This document shows positions 12,246 to 25,600 of a stretch of DNA of 64,000 nt, in pieces. The notes beneath the pieces were generated by a model, which saw nothing but the letters and a program-made list of their open reading frames with translations, searched no databases and was not told the origin of the DNA. Position 1 is the stretch's first letter, and every line of letters starts with the position of its first letter. Origin of the DNA: Atherinomorus stipes (Eukaryota; Chordata; Actinopteri; Atheriniformes; Atherinidae); assembly GCA_023101725.1 (NCBI GenBank), contig JALJCO010008621.1, forward strand, positions 1,533,001-1,597,000. The letters run 5' to 3'. A program made the translations under genes and the position numbers.

Positions 12246-12549
12246 TACAGATGCGGGCATGAAAAAGTTCCTCCCTTTTTCTGCCAGAAGTGGTGCACTA
12301 ATAGTGCACTAATAGTGCACCACTTCTGCACTATCACTGGCTGAATGATTTGTCCCGCAAATATGTCACCATGCACGGTGTCCAAACTTGGCGTGTGGAA
12401 ACGTCCTTGTTCCGGGCATTCATTTATGCTCTGAAATTGTTTCCCCTGGGCACACAGGCGTTTCTCTGTGTGACTGAATTAGCAGAGACGTCGCTGGTAA
12501 GTGGCTGGCAGTCGGCAGAAAGGGGAACTTTTTCATGCCCGCATCTGTA
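12246..12549. mobile_element. MITE with long TIRs and TA flanks
   Basis: Perfect inverted termini of about 24 bp: CAGATGCGGGCATGAAAAAG at the left and its reverse complement at the right, both continuing to GTTCC. A TA lies outside each end, as expected for a Tc1/mariner-type TA duplication. About 300 bp, no coding capacity. A second inverted repeat sits inside (12286-12327). Confidence 0.8.
12286..12327. repeat. Internal perfect inverted repeat of the MITE
   Basis: Fifteen-base arms AGAAGTGGTGCACTA (12286-12300) and its reverse complement (12313-12327), with further GTGCAC palindromes in the loop. Confidence 0.85.
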
Positions 12550-13207
12550 AAGTGCAACAATGTTGAAGTGGATCATAAACATTAAACTCTAAAAGTATTG
12601 AGGGTTTTAAAACAAATAAACAAAAAAGCAGAGCAAAACATTATCAGACCATGAAAGAATCAGATTTGGGTGAATGAGCTTCTGTCAAAACTCGGAACTT
12701 TGATCACAAACTGTGATCACAAGAGTTCAGACACTTGACTTGACTATGATCTGGGGTCCGTTCCACGAAGCAGGTTCAAAAAACTTTGAGTGTAACCCCT
12801 GAACTCTGAGTTGATCTACTCGGAGATACGAAACTCTGAGTTTTCAGTCCCAGAACAGCTGATTTGAGTTGGTTTAATCAACTCAGGGTAGCTCAGCTCG
12901 GGGTTTTACCATGATAAAAAGCCAGCATCAATTGAGCACCGATTTGACGAGTCACCATGGCAACGTGGACGCAAAGGCTGGGCTGCGTTCGCCATTGAAT
13001 GGAACAACCTCTAAAGCCTCATATGGCGAGTTTGAACTGCTGCTGCTGCAAACAAAAAAGAAAAGAATGACGGTGTGGGAGAAGATTTAAGTTTAAATGC
13101 TGTCCTTTACAATCACAACGATGTTATAGAGTAGAACTTAATGCTAACGCGACAGTCTCAGATCCTGTCAGTATGATTCCAGGTGACTTTGTGCATACAT
13201 ACCTGTT

Positions 13208-13262
13208 TGGTCAAATGGTTTGTGCACCTGCCTCCCACCTGGGAGGCTGATGTTCAAATTCC
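13208..13262 (+). repeat. tRNA-like (pol III box A/box B) segment
   Basis: Box A-like TGGTCAAATGG (13208-13218) and box B-like GTTCAAATTCC (13252-13262) stand at about tRNA spacing, with a CCCACCTGGGAGG arm between. Not an intact tRNA; probably a tRNA-derived SINE head. Confidence 0.45.
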
Positions 13263-13495
13263 GCCCTGCACTTTCATCGCAGTCTTTTTATTTATTTAAC
13301 TTGGGTACAATCCCGCGGGGGAGAAGCGCTTTTGTTGGCAGCATTAAGATGAAATATAACCGTCACATTTTTCAAGTGCCCTGCATCTCCAGTGAAAGAA
13401 AAAAAAATCTGTTTGCGAAAAAACGCAGGGCAATAAACAATAGCCTTTCTGCGTTGAGGGGAAAGCGTATGGCAAAATGAAAAAAGTCACGCCCA

Positions 13496-13540
13496 GGATT
13501 GAACCACAACTTTCTGCGTGACAGACATGCACCTTGACCA
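13496..13540 (-). repeat. Second tRNA-like segment, opposite orientation
   Basis: On the minus strand, box A-like TGGTCAAGGTGCATG begins at 13540 and box B-like GGTTCAATCC covers 13505-13496. It faces the plus-strand copy at 13208. Confidence 0.45.
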
Positions 13541-14495
13541 TTTACACAGAGACAGAGACAGTGTATGGTCAAATAATCAGGCCAGACCATCTCTCAGAAA
13601 CAGAGACAGGACCTCCAACTGTCACATACGCCTACGGCCGATGATATTATAAATGTACAGACGGATCAGCTTGTGTATGTAGATAACTGACTGTGATGTG
13701 TAACTGTAACACCAGAAATGACAACTGGGAAATAAAAGAACTTCTATCCGTGGTCTGATAACGATCTCTGAATGTTTAACTCTCCGTAGTCATGCTGCAT
13801 CTTCATCCATGAAATCCCTATCGAAAGAACACGACTGTAAGCTACCGACTCTGATTTATTTTTAACATGTTTTATTTGAGACGGCAGCCAAAACTCGCCG
13901 CTGACTGAATGAATGAGGAAATGAAACGGCGAGTGTGGCTGAAAGTGGGCGGAGACAGCGAGACATCCAAGGTTTCTTCACATTAACCTGCTCAGTGTCA
14001 GAGTCTGTTACTATGGTAACTGACCGAGGGTTTAAGTTACACCCCTTCGTGAAACAGGCTAGAGTTACTCCTCTTTCCTTAGGTTGAGTAACAGTACCCA
14101 CCTTTGTGTTACGGAAAACTCAGTTTCCCTAATTCCAGGGTAAAACAACTCAGGGTTTTCATTAAACCTGCTTAATGCAACAGATCCCTGACATATTATG
14201 GTCAAATTAACAAAGAGAATGTAGACTGAATTAATTGCACCTTTTATGATCAGCAAAGATTTGCAGAATACACTCCCAGTTCACAAACAAAACTAAATGA
14301 GCAGGTAAGGCAAAACACCACTGCTAATGGCAGTTTCACTGACACAGTGACCAAATTGTGGAGGAACTGAAAGACAACACGGAGCTAAGACTGCTTAAAA
14401 AGCAGCCGGTGTTGCTCCTTTTGTGTTTGTGTTCAATGTATCATACCTTGAGTTGCAGACCTTACAGCTAGGTTCACTAACTGATCTAAAATTAA

Positions 14496-14947
14496 AGGTG
14501 ATAGCTACAAATTTAATTCCTTCACGCTAGGAGGTGGCACACTAACATTCACGTGCTTAATTAGCATTAGCAACATTACATAACCGGCTAATCGTTAATT
14601 AGCATTAGCAAATGTTTAACCACAGGGATTTTGAGCTCCTTTGTCACCTTCCCCCTTATCCTGCTTCATTTTTTCTTTGTTTGAATTTGAGAATTGAAGG
14701 CAACACATTGCAATAGAGCTAGCAACTCCGGAGCAAATGCTAACAGCAAAGAATCTCAATGTTGGCATGATAATCAGATGTAAATATTTACTTTTTAGAC
14801 CCACCGAAATTAATAAAATAATTATTAATGTGCTATAAACAAAGAATTGGGTAAAATTAATACTTTTATTCTGCACTCTTCTGGATGTTCTGTGGAGGTA
14901 TTACTTAAAAAACAAATTATTAAGAAAAAAAGTTGTAGCTATCACCT
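14496..14947. mobile_element. piggyBac-type MITE with TTAA duplication
   Basis: The termini AGGTGATAGCTACAA and TTGTAGCTATCACCT are perfect inverted repeats. TTAA flanks both sides (14492-14495 and 14948-14951). 452 bp, no coding capacity. TTAA targets are typical of piggyBac and of Kolobok. Confidence 0.75.
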
Positions 14948-15565
14948 TTAAAATAGTAACCTTGTGCTTTTTTCAGCCAGAAAAGTTTTTTCTTTTATTT
15001 GTGCACTATCATCCTTTTCTCTGAAAGCTCTGCTCATGACAGTGACGAAGCTGTGTGGATATCTCTACTCCCTCACACAAACATAGTGATATTCATTTGG
15101 TCATGCATGATGATGATAGCGATGATAAAGCTTAAACCCGTGTCAGACTCCCATCCAAAAAGTTCTTCTAAAGCAAATAATTGATCTAACTTAAATTTGA
15201 ACTGAAAGGTGAATAGTTAGTTTATAAGCTTGTCGCCAGCATGACCACACTGTTAGCATCCAACTGTTCTTGTCACTTGAAATACTTCATCTCATTATTT
15301 AAGCCTGAGACAATATGATCTTTTTTGCCCCTATAACTATTACAGAGTATAATGCAGTATAAAATAACACTGCTTCAGACTGGTTATTTCATTTTTTATC
15401 TTAAGTTTTTTTTTTAATTTATTTTTAGTAATTTGACTAATCTCACTTCTGTTTTAAAAAGCACCAAATAGCTTTGTGGATAAAGTGGCAATGATGATAA
15501 AAGGCTGTGGACTGGCTACAAACTTAAGCACCTTCCCTGTTCTCCCTCTCTGCCAATGAGACATT

Positions 15566-15568
<3 letters not shown>

Positions 15569-15629
<61 letters not shown>
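15569..15629. repeat. (TG)n microsatellite
   Basis: About 30 uninterrupted TG units. Confidence 0.97.
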
Positions 15630-15631
<2 letters not shown>

Positions 15632-16070
15632 GGTTGTCCAGACCCTCTCATAGGTCTCATCACAAAACCTGTCACGGCAAAAAAGCAACCTGTCACGACT
15701 CAGCTAGACACGACTGTACATGACTGTACCACAAAGAACACAAGCAGCCTGTTCCCGAGCTGTTAAAACAGTCACCAGCTCCAAAGGTCTCAGACAAGAA
15801 CACACACACATGCACGCACATACAAACCAAGCCAACAGAATGGAGGAAATGAAACAAAGGGTTACAGAGGGAAGAAGATGATAAGAAAAAAAAAAAAATC
15901 ATACAGTATAAAAATACCAGTCCTCAGGGAATAGATGTCTGAACTGTCTGACCACTGAAAGCTAATTGTTGTTTGTTAAAATCTGTGGTTTCTGAATGTG
16001 CAAGTGAATGACTGAACGATGGTGACTCACTGCTGGTGGCCAGTCGCTATCTGGTGCTGGGGCGGGTGTC

Positions 16071-16072
<2 letters not shown>

Positions 16073-16122
<50 letters not shown>
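16073..16122. repeat. (TG)n microsatellite
   Basis: About 25 uninterrupted TG units. Confidence 0.97.
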
Positions 16123-16124
<2 letters not shown>

Positions 16125-17870
16125 GGGTAACTCGGTGTGACTGTCGCTCTGTCAGACAGCAAACAGAGGCATCTTTCTCATGACACTGGGCAGCAGCTTA
16201 CAATCAACTCATGCACAGAGGGGAGCAAGAAGAGCCGCAGCTTAAGTGTGTACTCACAAGTTCAACAGGCACACCCTGTGTCCCCCTCCTGAGCAAATAT
16301 TGAGACTTTACTCCCATCTAATCTAATTCGCAAACACTCAGGCGCACACATACATGTAAAACATTATTTTGCCGTATTAACTTGTTCAATAAACAAGAAT
16401 CCCTTTGAACTAATGCCTCTACAATCTACAGCACAGAGATTTACATATAGATAGAGAAGCGTTTATAAAAGCACACTTGTATATAATAGCCTGAGGCTGT
16501 GTTGTCACTCATCAAGCTGATCAAAAAGCAGCTACTATAAAACACTGATGAATCTTGGAGCGCTTCTACGAATCTGTCCTTCAACGGCAGAAAAAAAGGA
16601 GGTGAGATAAAGGGAGAGAAATCAAGGGGAGAGGAAAGGAGCGTCTAAATATAGAGAGACTTGCATTTTGGACTCAGAAGAGACAGTGAAGACGGTAAGA
16701 AAGAAAAAGAGAGAGAGACAAAAGATGTATGAGGAAAAGAAGAAGAGAATTGGGGAGCAAATGGAAAAAGAAGGGAGACGGAAGAAAAGTAACGCTGAAG
16801 CTCCAAAAAGGAAAGAAACAGAACAGTGAGGCTTCGTGGACTTCTGGAGAACAGGACATGGAGGCATGACTGAGTCCAGTAAAACCGCAGAGTATCACTA
16901 CAGGTGTTGGTCAATACGTAAAGTCAATACTGACGGTCTACCCCTTCAGACATCTTTACACGCAAACTGACTGGGGCCTTTCTGCCGACTGAACTCGTAC
17001 AGTAATCAGAGAGGATGCAAAATCATTAAAGGTCTTTGTCTTCTTTGTCTCTGCCTTATTGTGACTGGCTGCGTTCAGGGCCAGTTCAGACATTTATTGC
17101 TGTGTCCTCTCAAGCTAAAGACAACAAACACCTGATCTGACATCAACTTTTAAGTAAAGTTTCTTGTGCTGAACTGTTAAAGGGACATTTGCATGAACGT
17201 CTCGGCTGCATGGCTCGAGGCTGCCGTGTTGACTGTGATTGACAAAAAGCAAAGTTTGATCAGACAAACACTTCACCTGGATCGTGTCTCTCTTGAGACC
17301 TCTTTTTTTGTCATCCCCACACACCCCCCACCCCTCCTCCGTATCTGTCTGTCTTTTCACTCTGAGTGTGTTTACCTGAATGCGCTTTGACGTTTGACTG
17401 TCACCTGTTGACAAAAATCAGCAGCTGCCATGGCTTGCAGGCTTTAGGAATTATTTCAGCTTTTTTGGCCTGCCAGCCATGTAAAGAACCGCAAATCCAC
17501 GTATGAAAGTAGCAGGAGAAACACAATCGGAGGGCGAGACAAAAGAACTTCTGTGTAAACTCTCACGATGGTGCTGCCCATCACTACAGACTTCAACCGC
17601 CTTGGAAACCCAATTTTGAATAAGTCACACATTCCCACATCATGAGGCAGTGCCAGTATCAGGTGTCTGTCCAAAACCACCAATCAACTCCCAGCTCCTT
17701 TGTGACACACACCAGCGCACACACCAAATAAAAAACAACTAGGGGAGAAGGGGTTGAGATAGAAAATGGGGTGGAGTGAAGGGGTGTGCGGGTGAGAAAG
17801 AGAAAGTAAAAAGAAGAGGGCACAGGAGACAAAGGCAGGCAGAATGACAATGAGTGAAAAGAGGAAGAGT

Positions 17871-17889
17871 GGGGGGGGGGGGGGGGGGG
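17871..17889. repeat. Poly-G run (19 bases)
   Basis: Homopolymer inside a purine-rich stretch. Confidence 0.9.
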
Positions 17890-18339
17890 AGAAAGAGGAT
17901 GAGCTGAGAAGCACAGTGCCAGCTCACCTTGCACATTTATGGAGCCGGAGGAGAACAAAAAAGACAGCAAACAATGTAACTTCCATGTATTTGCATGTGT
18001 TGGGGAAATTTGCCCCTTTACCGCTGAAAAGGGGATGTGAGCCTTCTCACTTCTGTTGGCATTTAAATCACCTCTCTGGTTCATAAAGAGGAACTAGTTT
18101 GCTCGTAAAACATCCAGCAACAATGACAAATATACCCTGTAAAGTTCATATAATAACTCAAAGAGGATCTGTTATTCATTCTTTTTGGGACAGAGACAGT
18201 TTTATAGCCCCTCCCCACCTCTCCCTTACCTGGTAGAAACTTATTCCAACTTTGACAGAGCAGGCCCTGGAAGTAATACATGTATCTTTGGGAGGAAAAT
18301 GGACCCTGTGTCTGCTGTTAGCCGCAGCATTAACAGGAT

Positions 18340-18800
18340 GTATAAATATGAGCCGAAGGGTCAAGGGGAAGGATAAAAATGAGAAAGGGAACAGGGAGAG
18401 GGTAAAAATGAGAAAAAGGAGTAGAGGAAGGGTAAAAATGAGAAATGGAGTAGGGGAGGCCACAGGAGGCACCTGGCCCACTTACAGCAGAGGAGGGGGT
18501 GGTGGAGGAGGAGGAGAGGTGGAAGATTAAGGAGTGGGAGCGAAAAAGAAAAGGATCAGGAGGAGGTGAAAGGAAGAAGGAGGGGGAAAGAATTACAAAA
18601 AAAAAAACATGGAAGATACAGCGTAGAGAGAGTAAAGGGCACATAGATGATGGGATAGAAGAGGTTAAGGTGGCACGAAGGAAAAGGTGAGGGGAGAAAA
18701 GGATGTGGCTTGAGGAGGCAAAGGAAAAAAAATAACAGATGAAATAATGGGAAGGGCAGAGGAGGAGGTGAAAGCAGGAGAGTCAGAGAGAAGAGGTGGG
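18340..18800 (+). repeat. Polypurine tract with short tandem units
   Basis: About 450 bases almost entirely A and G. At 18365-18450 the motif (GG)(A/G)TAAAAATGAGAAA recurs three times at about 30-base spacing. Such tracts can form triplex DNA. The pyrimidine-rich minus-strand ORFs here are shadows. Confidence 0.8.
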
Positions 18801-20275
18801 GGCTGGAGAAGAGGTGGCCTTGTGATGCTGAGAAAGGAGGTGGTGTATGCGTGAGCAGGATGAATGTGTGTCTCTTTGTGTATTTGTGTAGGTGTCTAAA
18901 ATTATGACGAAAAACTAACACCTCACCCAAAGTATGAATAACCGACCACAACAGGCCAATGTAGGTTCAATATCTTCTCCCCAGCACGGTTGAGCAGCCT
19001 GCCTATACCACTAATATCCCACTAATACCACCCACAGTCCTCGCTCCACCTCACATCAATGAATATTTCATGTCCTGATGGCACTTTTAAAGCAAAAACT
19101 AATTAGCAAATCCAAGTTGATCTGGCATTAGTCATATCAGGCCAATTAAAAGCCCAGTCCTACTGTACATGTTAATGGCAGCGAAGTGGAATAATTGTAT
19201 GTTGAGCAGGGGAGAGAATGTTAAACAGGCCTTGTTAGTAGCACTTTAGCACTCTAGCCTGAGTCCATGGCTGGATTACAAAACTCTACAAAGCAGAATA
19301 ATGTTCGTCGGAAACAGAGTCACACACGCACACACATCTTTGAAAACTCTATCCATTAATTAGAGTGTCGCCATCAATTCCATGGGGTCAGATCTGATAC
19401 TTATGGCTAAAGAAGGGAAATAGTTCCAGGGAAAATGATGGTTTTATGCTTCAGATATAAAATTAAACAGGGATCCAAATATTGGCAGAAGCTCGCAGGT
19501 CAGATGTTACGCAGTGTTAGTGGGAGAAAGCCGTTCTCTGTTCCACACAGCGCCTCTGCGGTCGGCACCAGCCGACTCAAGGTTGTAGAGATGATATTTG
19601 TGGCGTGTTTGATTCGAGAAAGGTGCCGGTTTGTATCAGAGTCTTTCCAGCCTTCCCTCTGTGTGTTTTTTTAATGCACGAGTTTAGATTGAGACAGACA
19701 GCACTGACACACACAGACTAAACTGTGCTGCACAAAGGAGCGACAGAATAACAAGGCTCTACAGCTCTTTTGGAGTGGATGTCTGTTTCATCAACCCCTT
19801 CTACCTCCTCCCTATTCTCCCTCCTTCACGTTCCCTCTTCTCCTTCCTCCGTCTGCTTGCAGTGTCCTTCTCTCACCTGAGCTTTGATATGGAAATCTCT
19901 CACCATTCAGAACCCGAGGCTAGTTGACTGTTTCTAAAGATGTATTTGCTCAAAGACTCAATTTCTCATCAAATGTTACTGTGTGCATAAAAGACAAACT
20001 CTTTCAGAGGGAAAATAACAACTAACTGCCATGTACTTATGAGGCTTTCAGCAGTACTTCAAAATTTAACAAAGAAAACCAAACTACAAGTTCTTCATAG
20101 TTTATATATATTTGACTAAAAGCCTGGTGACTGTTTTTTTTTAAAGAACTAAGGACTCAAACTATCTTCTAAGTGGTGCATTTTGAGTGAGTGTGTGTGC
20201 TTGTAGACAGTTTCCTCCTACTAGTTTACCTGTTGTGTCCTGTGGGTAATTATTCTGCACAAAGAACTTCTAAGT

Positions 20276-20456
20276 CAGTGGTTCTCAAACTGATGATGAC
20301 TAAAAAGGCATTGCCCCCCCCCCCCCCCCCAAATGCAGTGCATGTATCTCATGGTAAATGTTTAGGTGCATGTGGTAGCGTTGGTGGGATGGGGGGGCTT
20401 GACATTATAATTTCCAATGAAAAGGGGGCCCTGCAAAAAAAGTTTGAGAACCACTG
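20276..20456. mobile_element. hAT-type MITE, 181 bp, with 8-bp target duplication
   Basis: The termini CAGTGGTTCTCAAACT and AGTTTGAGAACCACTG are inverted repeats of a common vertebrate hAT (Charlie-like) type. The flanking 8-mer TTCTAAGT is exactly duplicated (20268-20275 and 20457-20464). A poly-C run of 17 lies inside at 20314-20330. Confidence 0.9.
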
Positions 20457-22618
20457 TTCTAAGTACATAATGAAGAGTTTAAACTTAGCACAAATGGTAA
20501 GAAACCGGATCGATCAAAGGTTTTCGTGCATAAAAACGTGAGCTATCTCAGTCCACACGCAAAAAAATGTGCAAACTGATCTATTAACAACATGCTAAAA
20601 GGGTTCGGTCTTTAAAACGTGCTAAATAGCGCCTCTTATCCATTTAGTACTTTTTCTGCAATGAATATGCAATGTGGGGCGTTTACACGCAAAAGTGTGT
20701 GTAATGGGAGGAGAAAATGTAAATATATTAATTTAGCACTGACAAGGCGATTTGTCAACTATGAGACAACATTGATCATTCATTTGTTCAGCAACTCCTG
20801 ATCCATGTCCTCATAAACTGGCCACTTCTGAGGCTTTCCACAGATGCTTGTTGTATCACTTTTTATATTTATCATACTTATTTTAAATTAGTTTATTCCG
20901 TCCTACTAATATCTTCCATCTTCATCTGGCGACTGGTGTCATATTTCCTTTTGCGCTGTCGTCCCTCACAATTCGCCACACTGCAAACCTCAAAACACGC
21001 AAAACCTAATTTATACAGGGGCGTTTCCAACACGTTTGCACCCGCTGTCATTTGTTTTAAGGGTGATTGATCAGGCTTTTTAGCTATACCTTAGACAATA
21101 CCAATCGGGAAAATCAAAGGGGAGAAATAATCAACCAAATACATATTTCCTGACTTTTTCTGAGTTTTTATGAAAGGTAGGACAAAGTAAGCATGGGATA
21201 GGGGGCGGAGGTGGTAATATATTCTTTTAAAATAATGTATATCAGGTAAACAACAGTATTAAATCCCCTGTCAGCTCATTATTAAAGAGTGATGATATCA
21301 GTGGTTGATGATTCATGCAGTGTGAATCATTGTCTTGTAAATCTATGATATCTTTAGTCGATTATTTTTTCAACATTGAGGAAGAAAATATAACTTTGAA
21401 ATTAACAATGTGCCTTAGCTTTATGCAAGCTGATTCAAATACTGGGAGGTGCCCCTCTTCCACCTGCCGGGAGGCTCGGTAGGCTGTTATTACCTACAAG
21501 TCTGCTGACTAAATCTGCAATTGGAGGTTATGGAGATCGAGGCTGCATATGCAAGCAGCTGGACTTTTCCTCTGCAGACCGTCCCTGCGCAGGTCCACTG
21601 TCCTCCATTTCTTCTAAACTTGTTTTGTTGGGCTTTCACATATTTACATTTTGACCAAGGTAAAAGCGTTGTGTTTGGGGATTTTTGTTTGCTCTGTCCT
21701 ACATTAGCTTTTTGTTGTTTAGTTGTTGTTTGCTGGGTTTATCTACACTGACCAAAGCAGACATTTCACACGCACTTATTCACATTACCACAGGAGGTCA
21801 CCTGTCTGATCTGGGTTGTTTCCTGTGAATTAGTGATCAGTATATGACAATAACTGAGCCACCACAGGGCTGCAGGGGCCATATGATGGCTGATAATACT
21901 GAAGACATAAAACACCTTTGAAAACATGAAGGATTAAGTTCTTGACTGTTTTACACAAAGAAACATCCCATAAAGTGCAAATAAGGAGGCATTTTTCACA
22001 GTAACAATACACAGAGAGCTAATTGCAAACATGACGTGCATGTCATGACATCCAGATGGATTATGTCACCTGGTTTGTAAAACAATGGCTGTCATCATTT
22101 TACTTGTTGCTTTTTTCGTGAGACACCATCTGAACCAGTAAAAAAAAAAACATGCAAGATGTTAAACTATTAATTGGAATATGTTGTATAAAAAAAAAGA
22201 AAAATTCCCAAAATCACACATGACACTGATAAGCACTGCATGATGATGAGGCACTGCTTGGAAAGAGCTTCTCACTGCTTTGCATTCCTGTATAAAAGAA
22301 AAACACGCCCGGGTGAAACACACAAAGTGAAATCCCTCATCTGTTTTCTCAGGAATGTGCGATCCAAAAGGTGTTTTGCAATATCAACAACTCCACAGAA
22401 AAATGCTTTCTTTTTTTCTTAAAAACTCCCTCTCATCATTCATTTTTAACGACAGTAAAACGATATTTTTGTTTTCAAAGTTTTGATCCTTCCAGGGAAA
22501 ATCTGAAGATAACAGCTGAAAAATCAAATTATCAAACTGAAATATGTGGACAAAAGAGGAAAAGAAAAGAGTGAGAGAGTGAGATTATCGTTTTCACTGG
22601 CATCATATTGTAGAGTGC

Positions 22619-22642
22619 ACACACACACACACACACACACAC
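22619..22642. repeat. (CA)n microsatellite
   Basis: Twelve CA units; another short CA run lies at 22799-22815. Confidence 0.9.
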
Positions 22643-25600
22643 GGCTATAAAATATTCATACCTATGTGAAAAGACAAATGGGGCAGTGAGTATTTCTGTT
22701 TGTGTGGTCTGAGGAGGGGGCGGCTTCAAAAACTCACCTGCTCTCTCTGCTGGGGGAGGATGAGCATGTCAGATAGGTGGATAGGGAAGCCAGCTGTTAC
22801 ACACACACACACACAACCCCCACAGCATCCGTGTAACCCCGTGGGGATTAGGAACACCTGTATTCAGCACTGCACAATGAGCTATAGAGGCAGTTAAGCT
22901 AAAGGGCCTTGGGAGTTATTAGAGGGCTGGGGGATGGAGCAGCTTTGGATCCGGGAGGTTAACGTGTGTCTCGAAACAGAGATGTGAGAATGAAAATATT
23001 CAGGATGCAACAGATAGAGTTGTTGGAAAGCTCAAGAGAAATGTGGCATGTCGTGTAAGATGTGTGTGTGTCTGTGTTAGTTGTTCATTGTGCAGTGTTG
23101 GCCAAACAGGTGTTCTCATTAACACGTCTAATAAATATTGGGAGAGGATGTTTATGGAAAACAAATGTCTTTTTTGACTATTTTTCTATTTCTTAAAGAT
23201 TTTTAGTTAAATAAAGTTCTCTAAAGAGTTGTCATGGCATCTACAGAAATGCTCTTAAAGCTGTGAGGGAGCTCCATCTCCAGGGTTTGCATGGCTGAAG
23301 GCTAAAGCTGAAGACTAACTAGCTACCACACAGTTCAGCCCACAACCTGCATGGGAGCACTGAGCACCACCTACACAGTAGCAGGCTTATTTACACACCA
23401 CATACACAGCAAAAAGGCAAGTGTGCAGCTTCGGACCCCTCTCCCACCAAAACCTAGCCCCTCTGTCTGATTTTCACACCTCCACTGCTTCCCCACAAAC
23501 TGCTCAGCACGTGTGGATATCATCCAGCGTAACACCGCCTTGAACAAACACCACATGCAACTTTGGCTTCAACCTCGACAAAGAGAGGAGAGTGAATTTA
23601 ACTCACCAATATCATTTAATCAACTTCAAAAGTCCATTCATGAGAGATGGCGCAAGAGGAGAGTGCTTCAAATCCGGCTCTGCAATCCCACGAGCACACG
23701 CGCTGCTAATATTTTTTCCATCTTTCGGCCGATCTCGCCTACACTCCTCCTCCACTCATCCTTGAAGCCGTTGTCTTGGTCTGTATCATATTTTCCCCCG
23801 TGGAACACACAGATGGAGGTGCAGACACACACATCAGTGTTCTTGTAATGATAGTGCTACACAGCCACACCTTGGTGGTGCAGCAGGGGAGCAGACCCAC
23901 AGTTATGAGGCTCTCTGGAAGATTTCTGTGAGGTGACAGTGTGCGCAGCAAGTACATTTGTTCTCCTGCTTTGATTGTCAAGGATTATAAGCATTAAAAG
24001 CAGATAAACAAGCTTTCTCCTGCTCATGATGACACACGCTCATGCACACTAACACAGAGACACAAGACTTTAATTGAATAACTGTATAAAGGACTTTGGG
24101 GGGTTTATCATATCAAGTGCCAACTCTTAACTCAGTAGTAGGAAGCAGGAAAACAACCAGACAAATCCAGGGAGGCCTAAGACAATTTGGAAAAATGGCT
24201 TGATGGTCTCTAAATCCCAGAGATCCTGTTATAAGATTTCAAACTGAGGAAACGATCTAGATCTTACAGCTGTACACCTTGTAAGGACTATAATCCCAGT
24301 GTCACTAAAACCTGAGTGAAATTGGCTTTGTGGGGCTGCAAAGGTCGTAGGCTACAAGGAACTGTAGCTACATATATTTCCAGGAAGTGTCCTTAAATGA
24401 GATTATGTACTTTTGTATCTTGGTGACATACTGTAGTCAGATTCTGTTCACTTCCAGTTCGCTTTACATTTCTGTAAAAGTTTGGTATAACTCAATGAGA
24501 GAAAGATAAGATCTGTCTCTCCTATCTGATGAGCAGTCACCTGGTTGCTGCTTCTGGAGGCGCATCACAGCATGCTGACGTCCAGATAAGTGGGGGTTAT
24601 TGCCCCTCTCACGTGGTAGAAAATGGAGGAAGACAGAACTGACCGGTTAGAGAGGGCAGATGCAGACAGCGCAGGGGAGACAAAAACAGAAGAAGCGAGA
24701 GAAAGAGAGAGAGTCGAATAAAAGGGAAACACTTGACGCGACCCTTTTAGCTCTTAACACGGATCTGATGATCGACTGTAGCCTACTTCAACTCTTCCAA
24801 GAACAGAAAAGAAAAATACCCTGGACCACCATCTGCAAACAAAATCCCCCCTTAGCTCTAAATGTCTTGTTTGATACTCAATGGGGCTGGGTGTTGACGA
24901 AGCAAAAATTTTCAGCTGGAGAAATCCCCCTTTTGGAGGTTAATCGAGGGGAGAAGTAGGAGGGTTTAAGCCCTTGTCTTCCAAGCGCTCAGCGCTTTTA
25001 TTCTGAATCCCCTCCAGATGGCTATAAAGAGCATCACCCGTATCTTTCAGTGACACGATGATGTGTGCGCGATCATTTCCCCCTAAGCCAATGTGGCAAT
25101 AGGTTGACATGCAGTTGAAAACTTTGCAAAGGAACCTCTGGTTCCATCAAACTCGTCCAGCTGATGCGACACCCAACAGAGAACAACGACTGCATGAAAA
25201 ATACACCTGACCACACTGCGAGGAGCTTTAGATTAGAGATAAGTTTGTTGAAAGTGGTTGACATTCGTTCAAAATTATTATGAAATTTCCAAATGCGCGC
25301 TTAGTCACCAAGAAGTGTTTTCGATAAATCAAATTAAGCCTAATCTATTAAGAATCATCCCAATTTTCAAGCACTTTAGTTTCATATTTAAAACACATTC
25401 AGACACGTCATAAAGTAGTCAGCGATGTGAATGTTTAAAATGTACAACATGCGCAACCGTACGAGGGATGACAGCTTCTCCAAATATCAGGGCGCAATAG
25501 GCAGCTGGCTGTCACGTATGGAACAGGTAGGCGTACTTTCAGGCTGCCGCCTGCTCACTCGGTCGGGTACGTCGCTGTCAAAACACTCATGCTCTCGGTT

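Larger units (their letters stand above)
12753..14189. mobile_element. About 1.4-kb TIR element, non-autonomous (Harbinger- or hAT-like)
   Basis: The ends share GGG(G/A)TC..GTT....AAGCAGGTT in inverted orientation (12768-12776 and 14165-14173), followed at both sides by CTGAGTT/AACTCAG-type repeats. No transposase frame was seen. The middle holds two tRNA-like segments in opposite orientation. A target duplication could not be defined, so the superfamily is open. Confidence 0.6.

Noticed and set aside
13208..13262. Possible functional tRNA gene
   Set aside because: Only the box motifs and one arm are present; no complete cloverleaf with paired acceptor stem was found.
17659..18084. 141-residue minus-strand Ser/Pro/Phe-rich ORF
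   Set aside because: Derives from a pyrimidine-rich strand opposite a purine tract; no conserved motif.
25021..25032. TATA-box-like GCTATAAAGAGC on the plus strand
   Set aside because: No plus-strand gene follows, and the motif alone is too common.
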